From the NCBI GenBank assembly GCA_050084985.1, contig JBITNC010000001.1, positions 60,016,001 through 60,080,000 on the forward strand: a stretch of 64,000 nucleotides of DNA, in the 5' to 3' direction. The notes beneath the pieces are model-generated. The model was not told the origin of the DNA and ran no database searches. It saw only the letters and a list, made by a program, of their open reading frames with translations. This document shows, one piece after another, positions 46,561 through 58,949 of the stretch (positions are counted from its first letter, which is position 1; each line of letters starts with the position of its first letter). A program made the position numbers and the translations under genes. Source of the stretch: Nageia nagi. Lineage: Eukaryota; Pinophyta.

Positions 46561-48540
46561 GATGGCTCATAATATGGATCCTACTGACATGGCATAATCT
46601 CTCATTATCACCCAAGAGTTCATGGGATAGATAAAAAAAAAAACAAATAATCTATATTTACCTCCAAATAAGGAGTACAACAAGCCTCCACAAGTGAAAA
46701 TCAAGAATCATCTCAATTCTCAATTATTGATATGGATAGAATAATCAAATATGTAGAATCCAAACATTAATCATAATAAAAAAAAATTAAGACTATAATG
46801 TCATCTTAACCTCCCCTTTATTTGAAGAAATCCTCAACTTTTCCCTACCACCTAATATGAATACCCCCAAGTTAAATATGTTCAATGGAGAATAAGATTA
46901 AAAATAACATCCCAAAATCTTTCAAGAAGAGCACTTGCTAAAATTGGGAGCTAAAGAAAAATTAATAATCATTTTCTTCCTAAGGATTCAAAAAGGAGAT
47001 TTCAACTAATGGTTTTACAATCTACAATTTAGATCCAATTATTATTTCAAATAACTTATCAAATTTTTCATGGACCAATATAAATACAACATCAAAGAAT
47101 AAGTCAAGGTTATAGATATATGCTCACTGTATCAAGGTCCAAATGAACCTATAGTAAGTACATTCCTCACTTCAAAAAGGTATGACCATACATTAAGAAT
47201 AAATTAGTTTAGGATGAATTAAATGATATTTGTGTAGATTAAATTCTTTCTATTCTAAATAACCATGATACAAACTATGTGGAAATGGATTTTGGGACCA
47301 TGACCAAAAAGGTCTTGGCTAAAGAGAAAGTTTTTCTTGAGGTTGGTATACTAAAATATGGATCACCTACAACAAAGGTCCACATAGACCTTATACCAAG
47401 AAGGAAGAAAAGGCTATCAATATGGCTAATACATATGGTTTAACAAGATAAACCACTCAAAGAGAGAATAAATTTACCTTTTCCATGCCACCAAGGGTCA
47501 TTCTTCAAGATCTGATAAAAAGGGGTTGTTGAAACCTCTGGATATAAGAGCTTAAGGTAATAATATGGATATTGGAAACCAAGATAAGTATATTTTTTAT
47601 CAAAAATAGAAAGGCCATGTAATAAATTGGTACAAACCATTGGATGTTTCCATCTTAAATATGATTTCTCAAAGAAAATATTAAGTGAAAGAGACACAAC
47701 GAAGAGAGAATCCCAACTACCAAGTTTCCAATACCATCTATGTTTATGAATACATATGTGTAGCCATTAGAAGATGGAATCCCAAGGTAATTCCTAATCT
47801 ATAAATGATTGAACAAGAAAGTATCCTACAATATCTAAGTTCATATAATATCATTAAATATTAAAAATACTTAGGCCAAAATAAGTTTATTTGAGCTTAT
47901 TTAAATTTTTAAACCACACAACATTATATTGTATGATATCTTCAAAAATGAAATTATTCCCATAGATAATTTTGTTGCCATATTTTTTGACAAAATGCAC
48001 TCTTGGAAGTGTTGTAACTTAATCACTTTTAATGATAAGGAATTATCAAATAAATAAATAGTTGATGAACATTTATCTCTTTTTATCACAACTTGTATTG
48101 ATGGTTGGGAAGTGAAGAGATCCATGGTAGATCTAGGATTAGGAGTGAATATTTTCTCATTTAATTTTTTGCAATATCTATAGGGTAGAGGTGTCATTTT
48201 CCCTCCATGGATGAGCCTACCTATCATATTACAGGATTTGATAATATTTCAAAAAGAGCTCTTAGCATTGTATCTCTACTAGTCCAACTTGGTCCAAAAT
48301 TAGTATAATCATATTTCTATGTCATGAATGGGAAGCTCACTTATAAATTATTCTTAGGGAGATATTGGATACATAAAATGACTGTAATTCCTTCCACTCT
48401 TTGTAATTATCTCAATTTTGATTTTAGTGGGTAGATTTGCATAATAATAATAGATCATGAACCATATTCATTATGCAATCTAGCACACCAAGAGAATGCT
48501 AGATTAAATATTCATCATATTAAAAAAAAAAAAAAGAGAT
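46561..48540 (+). pseudogene. Second Tat-like element: gag C-terminus and protease
   Basis: The first ATG is at about 46,570 (M-A-H-N-M-D-P-T). Near 47,090-47,200 gag core text appears (I-C-S-L-Y-Q-G-P-N-E-P-I). At about 47,585-47,660 a zinc-finger block reads K-Y-I-F-Y-Q-K-x-K-G-H-V, again with Cys positions lost. Protease: I-D-G-W-E-V-K-R-S-M-V-D-L-G-L-G-V-N-I (about 48,096), where the family has D-T/S-G-S, then W-I-H-K-M-T-V-I-P-S-T at about 48,366. Frames shift often. Confidence 0.72.
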
Positions 48541-49520
48541 CAAAATTACAAATATTGGGTTTCATATACACAACATTCAGATTTGGATTCCATATCATCC
48601 ATTAAGTAATTGGATGGCTGAATATCATACACCATGAATGATTTACACATTGTGTAGGAGGATGTACATGTCATGTGTTTGATGAATAAATAGAGGCTTC
48701 TTGCTCTATAATTTCCCTAATGCAAGATCCAAAGCATGATGATCAAAATATGCAATTGGAGAAATAGGTGAGATTCATATTGAGTCATTCTATTCTCCTT
48801 TTACTCAAAAGTACATGATAAAAAATCTAGTTATATGGGAGGAGGTATAGGCAAAAGTGAGCAAGGTATGCCTTCTTTTCTTCATAATTCAAGAACTAAA
48901 AAAAGATAAAACAAAAAAGGCCTAGAATTTACTAATTCAATGAAAAAATATTTATGTAGAAAAAAATTTATTCCATAAGTTAATTTGATTGATTTAGATG
49001 ATAACATTGATTAAGAGTTCTGGGAAGATCTTGATATTTCTCTATAATTTGATTCCTTTTATATTGATGATGCTATTCTCAAATACATGGGGGTACATTC
49101 TAAGTTACCTAAATATAATTATAAAAGGAATCCAAGTTATGTCCTTAACCAATGTAGATACTTTAGGCTAGAACAAAGTTTCAGTGAGGTATTTCGCATA
49201 CAACTAGTTGAGGATGAGGAGGAGATTTATGATATTCCAATATTGTAGGAACTTCCCTCTTCACTAAAAAAGGAAGATGAATTAACATTTCCAATTAAAT
49301 AACTAGTTAACATCAATAGTGAAACTAATTAAAAATAAAAGTTAATTAAATTGGAGTAGGTTTCAACAAAGAACATCAAAAAATATATACATAAATGTTT
49401 CTTAGATGTATTAAGAATTGTACTTAGTATTATTCCAATATGTCTAGCTTAAATGTTACCTTTATCATTCATAGGTTTTCCATTCAATAAATATGTTAAA
49501 CCCATTAAATAAAAAATAAG
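48541..49520 (+). pseudogene. Second Tat-like element: protease-RT linker, then truncated
   Basis: At 49,308-49,450 it reads V-N-I-N-S-E-T-N, K-L-I-K-L-E, V-S-T-K-N-I-K-K-Y-I. This fits the segment just before RT in Tat pol. RT itself is missing. The sequence is lost near 49,520, where minus-strand LINE-like sequence follows. Confidence 0.55.
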
Positions 49521-49639
49521 TTCAGAAGCTACCCAATTATTACTTGTTGGTAGCCCTGATGCAACCTACTTCACAAATTTTGTTATTAGAAAATCATCAA
49601 ACTATAGTTGAAATGTAGCTAAATTACATATGGATGCAA

Positions 49640-50965
49640 CCCAATTACGTTTTTATTGCTAGAATATTATAATACATAAATCCTTTATTTAGCCTAAAGG
49701 AAGGTTGAGATTTGTTGATCAGATGTAGGGTTGATTGCTTTCCATTTGTTATATCATATTTGGTGAGTTTCTCTCTAGTATCTCCTTGGGATGGTCTCTC
49801 CACATGTCTTTTTCCAACATTTTTTTATCTTTCTATAGTTCATTATATTTTTTTATGGGATTATATCTTGGCCTTCTTCTTGCTATGTTATTGCTTGACT
49901 ATTTGCATTCCTTGGTTCCTTTTTTCATCCTCTTGATTCATTCTCCATCTTCCCCTACCACAACTTCCATATTTGTTATCTCATATTCTAAAAATTCTAA
50001 ATTGTTATATGTTTCTTCTTTGTATATTCCTTCTAAAATTGATGACACTAAATAGGGTTTAGTTATGGTTGATTTCTTCCATTAGAATTCAATTGAAGTA
50101 GATTATTTTTCTAACATGGTTCATTGTATCTACATTTTGATTGTATTCTACTAATTTTTTCTTATTTTTTTATTTTTGGACTAACTTCCATCCTTGATCT
50201 TCCTATTTACCTTGAGTCTTATTTTTCTTGTTTTCTTTATCTCTCCTTTCTTCATCCCTCCTCTTATTTTTTGGGAAATCCATAACTCTTACAAATTCCA
50301 CATTGTACTAGTAGATTTTCATATATGATTGGTTGCATCCATTCTTGTCTATGTTTTATTTTTTAATTTTATATCCTTCATTAGAGGTTTGAAAATATAT
50401 AAATTGACCATGAATATTGCATTTGTAAACTTAAGTTTCAATCTTGTTTCTCTCTCAATTTTGATAAGGAATATAACTGCTCATAATTTTGGGTACTACA
50501 CATGGGTGCCAACATTATGGATGAAGTTTGGGTAGTGAGACCCATGTTGAAATGAGGTTGAAACTTTTAATTTTAAGGAAGAAATATTTCTCCTAGATAT
50601 TTATGACTAATCCTTTCTTCCTAAGGAAACATGGACCCATCTCTATCACTTTTTACATGTCTTCATCAAACTGGAATTTAAATAACAAGAATTCTCTTAG
50701 AAGAGAAATTAGGGATACCCACCCTTTTGTACTCCATCTTACTTTCATCCATATTCAAATCATATCAAAATGGAGTAATACCCCCAACAAAGCAACCAAA
50801 AAGGGCTAATTTTAGCCCATCCTCTTCCTTCTCTATTATACTTTTTGGAATCAATATACTAACCTCATCATTAGAGAATTCTAACTCCAATACAATCTCA
50901 ATTTCCTCCTCTATGAATGATATTTAATGCATCAACACATTTTTCCATTCCCTAGGGGTATTTGG
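49640..50965 (-). pseudogene. DUF4283-like protein, probable LINE ORF1, no ORF2
   Basis: Read leftward from about 50,940 there are E-E-E-I-E-I-V-L-E-L-E, then L-K-L-A-L-F-G-C-F-V-G-G. Near 50,540 comes T-W-V-S-L-P-K-L-H-P followed by a block that fits DUF4283 (family: ALVGKF, then PVW-RLPNLP--W). A Lys/Arg-rich tail lies at about 50,190-50,270 (K-N-K-R-R-D-E-E-R-R-D-K-E-N-K-K). Plant L1-type LINE ORF1 proteins have DUF4283 followed by a CCHC knuckle. The knuckle is not recognisable and no endonuclease or RT is found. It could also be a stray DUF4283 gene. Confidence 0.5.
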
Positions 50966-51909
50966 ATCAAGTCAAAATCTTAATTTATTCATTGTATTTT
51001 ATGTCATTCAACTACATTTTAGTAAGACTATAGCTTTTCCAAGCTATAATTTGCTTAATAATAGCATGTTATACTTCTGAAGTAATTTGCTTGCACTCCT
51101 ATTACTCCATGCTCACACTTTTGTTACATCATGATCATGTTTTTGTTACATCATGATTGTGCTTTTGTTACATCAAAAAATAAGTATTTACATTAGCATT
51201 CACATCACATTTGATGTCAACTATAGTGTCAAATTATACATATTTTGCATCACGATATATAATTTTTACAAATTTACAAAAAAAAATCTTGTTAATTTAT
51301 GTCATAATTGGCATAAAATTTAACATCAAAAATAATAATTTTATCATTTTTTTAATATTTGTTCTTAGTATTTTGTATTAGATTATATTTGAATGGTATT
51401 TTTTTTTATTTTTTTGATAAAATTAATTTAATTATTTATTAAATTGAATTGAATTTAATGTATTTATTAAATTGAAATAAATTTAATTTATTTATTAAAT
51501 TGTAAATCTTAAATTTAATTTATTTATTAAATTAAATTGAATTAAATAAATAAAGATAATTAATAAATATTAAATTATAAACTCAAAGCATAAATTTAAA
51601 ACTCTTTGATGATCCATTTTCGGGTACACTCCTAAAATGTTCCCTAGGAGATAGATGTTTGGATTTTGGCCTTCAAACTAGCCAAAATAATCTAAAATTG
51701 TACCAAGATTCCAACAACTTGCTAGAGATGATAGTTTTCATAGTAATAATCCAAAAATCACACAAATATCCAATGTCTAGATATATTGAGTAGAATATGA
51801 AATTGAACATGCAAATACCTCCAATATTCCAACAACTTAATTAGGGAGAAAAATGATGAATTAACAATACCAAAATACTTCCTCAAAACCATTGTCTTAG
51901 TTAGAGAGC
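50966..51909. other. No gene; AT-only low-complexity stretch at 51,400-51,590
   Basis: 51,410-51,590 consists almost only of ttaaattgaatttaatttattta-type repeats. 51,130-51,180 repeats tttgttacatcatgat twice. Nothing coding. Confidence 0.6.
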
Positions 51910-51914
51910 CATAA

Positions 51915-52407
51915 TGAGGGAACTAACACTAACAAGATAATTCTAATTAACCAAGATCATGTGAAAGCTCATAATTACATCTAACAAACTCACTAAGCAA
52001 TCTCACAACACAAGATGTAAGTGGTTCCTCCAACTAGGAGTACATCCACTAACTAGATATTTACTTCAATCATAAAAATAACTCTCTTACAATCCTCCTA
52101 ATCTCAACTCCTACACTTCTATCCTATAGCATAACTTTACTCCACAATTGGTGTGTAATCACAAAGAAGGAGCCTTCTATTTATAGGCCAAAATCCCTCT
52201 TTGGATCACCTATTTATCCAATGTACAAAAGCATGACATGTACATCCTTTTATCCAAGGAGCATGCTCATGACATGGAGTGTAGGACAAGTTACATTATC
52301 ATATTCACTTAAATACTTAAGGTATCAAATGATACCCTTAAGCATTAGTGAACTTACATAGAATATTTAATATAAACCTTTACAATAATGCATTATACAT
52401 TCCAACA
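51915..52407 (-). repeat. 3' LTR of minus-strand copia
   Basis: 493 bp, begins TGAGGGAACTAACAC and ends CCAACA. It is collinear with 59,986-60,479, with only scattered, mainly transition differences. Confidence 0.95.
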
Positions 52408-52417
52408 CTTCCCTTAA
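52408..52417 (-). promoter_or_regulatory. Polypurine tract of minus-strand copia
   Basis: The minus strand reads aagggaag before TGTTGG of the LTR. Confidence 0.65.
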
Positions 52418-53128
52418 TGCAATATTGGGATAGAGCAAGTAAGAAGAAGAAGAGAAGTAAGAGATTTCTCCTCCAAATATATACAACAAATATTAGAACT
52501 TTTTACATATTTGTGAAGTATGAAAGATCTAGTTTAAGATTCACTACTTTTCAAATACAAGCATTAACCATAATCAATTTCAATGTACATGAAGTAGTCA
52601 TCCAATTGGAAGTCATGAAGATTCTCCAAGAGCTTGCATACCTGAGGTAAGTAACCTACAATATCAAAGGAACTTGTAAGTCATAAGTAGCTCAAATAAT
52701 AAGATTAATTAGATAATCATATTCATATCAACAAGGATAGATGAATCACACAAATCCATCATGAACTGATAAATGGTGCACTATAAGTTATCATGAAGAT
52801 GCCATGCCAAAAACTTATAGTCACTTACTATATATAAAATATATTTTAATTATCATTACAAAATAGAGCATGCACATATGATTTCCTCACATATGGATAA
52901 TTGAATAGTGCTAGATTGACCAAAAATAGAGTATGGACATATGAATTCCTCACATATGGATAACTCAATAGTGCCAAAAGATATATAAGAGTTCTTCACA
53001 TATGGATAAATAAATAGTGCAAGATTGGCCAATTTGTATAAGTTCCTTATGTAAAGTGAATTTACTATGAAGGTTTACAACAAAATCAACACTATACAAC
53101 ATAAAATCTTCTAAGGGTGAAGTTGTCA
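52418..53128. other. 3' untranslated part of copia
   Basis: No gene. A short unit (catatgaattcctcacatatggataa-tgaatagtgc) is repeated three times between 52,870 and 53,020, spaced about 60 bp. This resembles a small 3' UTR array. Confidence 0.6.
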
Positions 53129-53760
53129 TCACAAACATGAATTGAACATAAGAATTAAAACTTCACTCCCCCTTGAGGGCAACTTCACCAACCTAATAGC
53201 ATCCCTATGCTTACAAAATTGAGCTTTTGGGAGGGGCTTGGTGAAAAAATCAGTGGAGTTCAAGGTGGATGGACAATACTCTATGTGTATGATGCCATTA
53301 AGAACTTTCTTCTTAATAAAATAGGCATATATTTTCACATATTTTGTTCTTTTATAGAACACTAGATTTTTAGCCAAATAAATAGTTGGCTGATTATCTG
53401 AAAAGATCAAAGATGAGCCACCTTGCTTATACCTAATTTCTTTTAGAATATGCCTTAGCCAAATTGCTTTATAGGCTTTAACAAACATGGCATGATATTT
53501 CACTTCTATGGTGGAAAGAGAAATAGTAGGCTACTTTTTAGAAGCCTAAGAGATAAGACTTGAACCAAACTAAACACATACGTAAAGGTTGACTTCTTGT
53601 CATCTCTATCTCCCCCATAGTCAAAATTTGAGAATCCATAGAGAACAAATAAGGGCAACTTGGAATACTTGAGAGCAAGATCCTTAGTCCTTGTAACATA
53701 CCTCAAGATTTGCTTAATAGCATTGAGGTGCTCAACATAAGGTTTCTACATGAATCATGC
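53129..53760 (-). pseudogene. Copia RNase H (minus copia)
   Basis: It reads Y-G-F-S-N-F-D-Y-G-G-D-R-D-D-K-K-S-T (first Asp region) at 53,506-53,706, then K-Y-H-A-M-F, A-I-W-L-R-H-I-L and I-F-S-D-N-Q-P-T-I at 53,129-53,503. The end has L-N-S-T-D-F-F-T-K-P-L-P. This is the C-terminal domain of copia pol. The expected Glu of the E-A-E-Y/E-V-K-Y motif lies at the break between frames. Confidence 0.88.
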
Positions 53761-54700
53761 AATTAGATTCATTACAAAGGTAATATCTAGCTTGGATATA
53801 GTCAAATACAAAAAACTACCAATCAATTACCTGTAATCTATAGCATCAACTAACTGAGAGTTGGAGCTTAAGGAAATAGTGATTCTAGGAAAGAAAAGGA
53901 TTGTAGCATATCTATACTCCATTCCAAACTTCTATAAGATGTTTTATATATACTTAGATTGACTGAGATAAGTACAATCCTTGGATTGATACACTTGAAT
54001 TCAAATATAGTAATGCAAGAGACCAAGATCATTCATTTCAAATGTTGCATTAAGTTTGGATATGCACTCTTGAATGACTTTATCATTATTCTTAGTAATC
54101 AAAAGATCATCCATATAAAAGAGAATCAAGACCACATATTTTATTTGATTGAGCACATATAGATCAAAGTCAAAAAAACACTTGGAGAATCTAATATTTG
54201 TAAAGTACCCTAAAATCTTTTTGTACCAGGCTCTAGGTGCTTACTTAAGTCTATACAATGACTTCTTTAGCTTGCATATAAAGGAATTTTTACCTTCCAT
54301 AATAAACCCTTTTGGTTGATTCATTAAGATTTCTACATCCAAGTCACCATTTAGAAATGCACTCTTAACATCAAGTTGAAAAACTTTCCATCCTTGAGTT
54401 GCAGAAAGAGCAAAGATAACTCTCATAATTACCATGGGAGAAAATATTTTCTCATAATCTACATTATATTTTTGAGCAAAACCTTTAGCTACTAACCTTA
54501 CTTTATATTTCTTAATATCTTCAACTAAATTAAACTTGACCATGTAGATCTACTTATTGCCAACCACATTCTTTTCATTGGGATAAATAACCAAGTCCCA
54601 AGTTCTATTTTTTATAAATGCCTCACACTCCACTTTCATGGCTTCCATCTAGCACTCATGCTTAGAAGCTTCTTTGAAGGTTGAGGGCTCATGTTTGTTG
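53761..54700 (-). pseudogene. Copia reverse transcriptase (minus copia)
   Basis: 54,241-54,543 reads Y-K-V-R-L-V-A-K-G-F-A-Q-K, F-S-P-M-V, L-D-V-K-S-A-F-L-N-G-D-L and S-L-Y-R-L-K. The catalytic box at about 54,105 reads F-Y-M-D-D-L-L-I-T (Y-M-D-D; Y-V-D-D is usual). Frameshift and stops separate the parts. Confidence 0.9.
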
Positions 54701-55656
54701 TTAATATTAGCAATTAAATATTTGTTCAAGGTCATGCTCCTTATTACCCTTTATGTTGGAGAATTTTGTTCCTAAGGTGACTTATCTACATTAATATCCA
54801 ACTAGCTAGGAGCAACTGAAGAGTCCTCTAAATCATCAACATCCTCATTAGAAGTAGATTCTTTAGGAAGTTCATTGAACTTTACATCCTTTAAAATGAA
54901 TACTATTTTATAGGTTGAAGATTAGATCCTATAGTCTCTATGCTATCTATCATATCCCACAAAGATGCATTTTTTAGCTCTTTTTTTCAACTTATTCCTT
55001 TTCTCTAAAATAATGTAGGAGAATGCTTCACAACCAAACACCCTAAGGTGAGAAATGTTAGGTTTTCTTCCTAACCATGCCTCAAAAGAATTTTTACTTT
55101 GAACAACTTTTGTGGGAAACCTATTCAAGGTGTAAATAGCAATGCTCATAGCTTCACCCTATAAGAATTTAGGTAGATTACCCAACATGCATCTAGCTAT
55201 CTCCATAATTATTCTATTTTTCTTTTTGACAACATCATTATACTAAGGAGTGTAAAGAATCATAAACTACCTCTTAATTTCATACTTAGCATAATAGTCA
55301 TTGAACTCATTACTTTTATATTCTCTTTCATTATCTAATCTCAACATCTTAATTTTAAGGTTAGTTTGATTTTCAACAAAGGCCTTAAATACCTTAAAAC
55401 TTTTAAAGGTTTGATCCTTGCACTCAAGTAGATACCCAAAGGTCATACTACTAAAGTCATCAATGAAGGTTAAGACATAAGATGCTCCTCCAAGTGACTT
55501 AGTTTGAAATGGATCCATCAATTCTAAATGCACAAGTTGAAGAGGTTGAGATACTCTTGTTGCATTATCTTTTTCAAACTTTTGTCTATGCATCTTACCA
55601 AGAATGCACTTCTTGCATTGACCAATCAAAAGAGAAATTGAAGTAAAACATTCCAC
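54701..55656 (-). pseudogene. Copia integrase (minus copia)
   Basis: The core is at 55,267-55,656. H-L-E-L-M-D-P-F replaces the usual H-x-D-x-x-G-P, so the first Asp is lost. L-R-L-D-N-E-R-E-Y holds the second Asp. The third block near 55,225 reads V-V-K-K-K-N-R with Lys instead of Glu. The zinc end C-K-K-C-I-L-G-K is present at about 55,600. The C-terminal part is at 54,943-55,149 (R-K-P-N-I-S-H-L-R-V-F-G-C). Confidence 0.9.
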
Positions 55657-56140
55657 AAGTTCTTAGTTTTTCATAACTTGAATACTCTTATGGTTAAGGT
55701 GCACTAAATAATGATACCAAAGATTGCCTTTAGAACACACACTAGAAGTAAGACACATCTTTGTTGTAACTTGATCTACAATGTAGAGGTTATCTTTCAT
55801 AGATCCTTTAACCAATGTAGCAAGTCCTTTCTTAATGCACCAAGAATTAAGAGTCAAACTCAAAAGAGTATCCTTTCCTAGCAACTTGGATCATAGCGAG
55901 AATGTTCATCCTTAACTTAGGAACATAAAGAACATTTTTAAGAGTCTTTTCATGAATCAACACACTCCCAATTCCTTGGACTTCAAGGGTAGAGTTATCA
56001 CCTATCACAACTATATTATTTTTATACTTGTAAAAGTTCTCAAACTTTTCTTTTTCAAATCATAAGTGATTGGTGCAACCAGAGTCAATAATCCATTCAA
56101 ATGAAAAAGAGTGAGACATGGAGTAGAATGCCACAACAAA
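55657..56140 (-). pseudogene. Copia protease and pre-integrase region (minus copia)
   Basis: The protease active site near 56,085-56,100 reads W-I-I-D-S-G-C-T-N-H, fully conserved. Then comes V-I-G-D-N-S, and later V-L-Y-V-P-K-L (about 55,915). The pre-integrase part at 55,663-55,884 has L-W-Y-H-Y-L-V-H-L-N-H. Confidence 0.85.
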
Positions 56141-57100
56141 ACTACCATGAATATTTTTCTTTCTTTTATAGTTCTATACATTTGTATTACCTGTATTCTT
56201 TTCCTCTCTTCTCTTTTTGTAGCAATCAACTTCTTTGTGATCTTAAATGCCATAATAGTTACAATTACCATAAAAGTTTTCCTTAGGATAGGGATTGTTT
56301 GCTTTGCCTTTTCCATCCCTTCGCTTGAAGTAGTTGTTATTACCATTGTTCTTTCTATTGTAATTGTTGTTCTTATTGTTCCTATTGCTATTGTAGCCAT
56401 TACCTCTTTTCTCAAACCTTTTGGAGGAAGAAGAATAAGATTTTCTTTAATAGTTAAATTTATTTTTGAAAGGAGTTTTGGTTGCTACAAGAGCAATGTT
56501 ATTATCTTTAGGAGAATAAATCAACACTTTATTATTAAATATTTCCTCATGCTTCAATAGGTGCCTTAAAAGGTTCTCAAGGAATAAGACTTATTCTTCA
56601 TCATCAAGCCTTGTTTCCATAACCATTACAAAGTTTTCAAACTTTTAAGAAAGGATTTGAAGAATGATGAAGACCATGGACTTATTATTGATCCAATTTC
56701 ATCCACAAGAAATAATTTGGGTCCTTAGGTTAATGATTTTTTTCAAGTATATAGCCACATTTTCATCTTCCCTTTGATGAGATTGAAGCAACTTTTGGAT
56801 ACTGGTAAACCTTTTTGAAAATTTTGAACCAAGGTAGATTTTCTTAAGCCTATCCCATGCTTTCTTTGCTGAGGTTGAAAAGGAAATCATTAGGAGCACA
56901 TCATTTGAAACTGCATAATAAATCATAGAGGTTGCAACTCATTCTTTGTGTTGTAAGCCTCTAGTACCTTCTCATGTATAGGAGGTACAAGGTTTTCATT
57001 CACTATTTGCCAAATCTTCCTTGCCTATAATTTGGCTCTCATCTGAACTTCCTAAATTCCATAATTGGAACCATAAAGAATGTGTTTGGGTAAAAAGGAT
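56141..57100 (-). pseudogene. Copia gag (minus copia)
   Basis: The N-terminal core is at 56,699-57,060: M-R-A-K-L, K-I-W-Q-I-V, and A-W-D-R-L-K-K-I-Y-L-G-S. Knuckle at about 56,225-56,265: C-N-Y-Y-G-I-x-D-H-K-E-V-D-C, where the second Cys is Tyr. An Asn/Arg/Gly-rich stretch precedes it (about 56,330-56,410). The start is not certain. Confidence 0.82.
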
Positions 57101-57969
57101 TCTCCTATTTGATACAAAAAAAGTGAAATAATAAGCTTATGTTTTCAATAAACAACATTTAAATGTTAAGTTTTAACCAAGTAAATAATACATATTTCAT
57201 TTAGTACTAAATACATGCTTAATTTGATTCACAAGTGCAAATGTCTTACAATTCAAATAATAACCCATGTATCCAAATACATTTATCATCTCAAGAACTG
57301 TAGATGTAGAGTGACATTGTTGAGGCTTATTTTCTTGTCTAAAAATTAGGCCTTCACCTAGATGCCCACATAAGAGGAGCCCAAGTACTACCAATCCTTA
57401 TCCAATTCCCCTTAGGAAGCACTACACTCTTATAAGGATAAGTACTAGCTATTTTTCAAGGTTTCAATGTGTATTGGATCGGCCAAATTATTAATCTTGA
57501 TTAGGTTTCAAGTTATCCTCTTAGGTTATCAAGATAATCTTTGAATGGACATGCAGATATGTGGTATCACTACACACATACCTATCCACCTATTGGAGTT
57601 AAATATATACCAACAAAGGACTTAGGGGCAATTAATAAGTACAAATTTTTCACCATTTATATTGTCAAACTTAAAGGCTCCAATCCACGTATCTTCACCT
57701 CATGGCTCCCTAAACAAGTCATGTTGCAAAATGTACATGTAGATGTGTTCATTATAGGGGTTGCTTATATCAATGTTTGCATTTTTTTTTGCATAAGAAA
57801 ATAAATAAAAGTGCAAAACATGAAGTAAAATAGCATAAGTTCAAACATCATCCATGTAAAAATTTAAAATCTAAGTGTCTAATGGGTTTTGTTTACGAAC
57901 CCTAAAGGATATTTTTACATCATCACTTATTTGGGACAAGTCCATTCCAAACTTTGCATTTTAATTTAT

Positions 57970-58470
57970 AAGCATGTATCTTAAAAAAAATTTAAGTCCT
58001 TGAGCATGCATTAAAAAAAAAAAAATAAGCTTTAAGCATTAGCAAAAAAATGCATTATTCATATAGCTTTAAAAATTTAAGCATGCACCATTCCAATAAA
58101 TTAAATAAAAAGCATGCACTATTTTACTTAAGGATTAAGTAGAAAGCATGCATCAATCCATAACTTTAAAAAAAACTTAATTAAGCATGCATTATAAAAT
58201 AAGTAGTATGCATAATTAATCTTAAAAAAAATTAAGTACTAAGCATGCATTGTTTTTCATAAAAACTAGTCTATTCATAAAAAGCATAAATATGCATTAT
58301 TTCCAAAAACTTGAATATATCTTAAAATATACCATGCATTATTCCCATAAATTGCATAAGAAAGTATAAGGCATCATAACTTTAAGTAATAATCATGCAT
58401 TACTTCAACTTAAAATTTAAGTTCTAAGTATGCATTATAAGCTTAAAAAATTAAGTTCTAAGCATGTCTT
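57970..58470. repeat. Cluster of about 15 AGCATGCATTA-like motifs
   Basis: aagcatgcatta and close variants (aagcatgcacca, aaagcatgcatcaa, aagtatgcatta, aatcatgcatta) recur about every 25-50 bp, separated by A/T-rich text with cttaaaaa runs. The core CATGCA is the plant RY motif recognised by B3 proteins, but the spacing may be chance repeat expansion. Confidence 0.8.
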
Positions 58471-58949
58471 ATTGACTTAAAAAAATTTAATTCCCTGAAT
58501 ATTTTAAAGTAAAAGAATTTCACAAAAATTTGCCCCTCCTTTTACTTTTAAAAAAAACCCTTAAAAATATTTGAATGCTAATAAACTTATCTTCCAAAAA
58601 AAAATTATTTTACTTCATAAAAGTTATAATTAAAAAAAATACTTCAAGTCAATAAATTAAAGAAGCCATCATTACTTAACCATAAAAATAAATGAAGGGA
58701 TAAATATACACTCCACTTCATGCATTTAAAATGATAGAATAATTCCACACTCCATTTGAATACACCTACCAAATTTAATGCTTTTATGCATTTTTAATCT
58801 ACACATAGCAATTCATGATGGAAAAGTAAACTTGCTTATAAGATTGTAAAAAAATATTGCACAAAAATTAATGCATCTACTAAAAAAAATCAAGCAAATT
58901 AATAGATGAGGAATAAAAAGAGAATAGGGGAGGAAATAGGGCTTAGCAA

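Noticed and set aside
49712-50055. Hydrophobic Leu/Ser/Phe-rich frames that look like membrane proteins
   Set aside because: They are antisense to a Lys/Glu-rich DUF4283-like tail. The opposite strand of such sequence always reads as hydrophobic.
56111-56560. 149-codon hydrophobic frame, plus strand
   Set aside because: It is the reverse complement of the Asn/Arg-rich gag region with the zinc knuckle of the minus copia.
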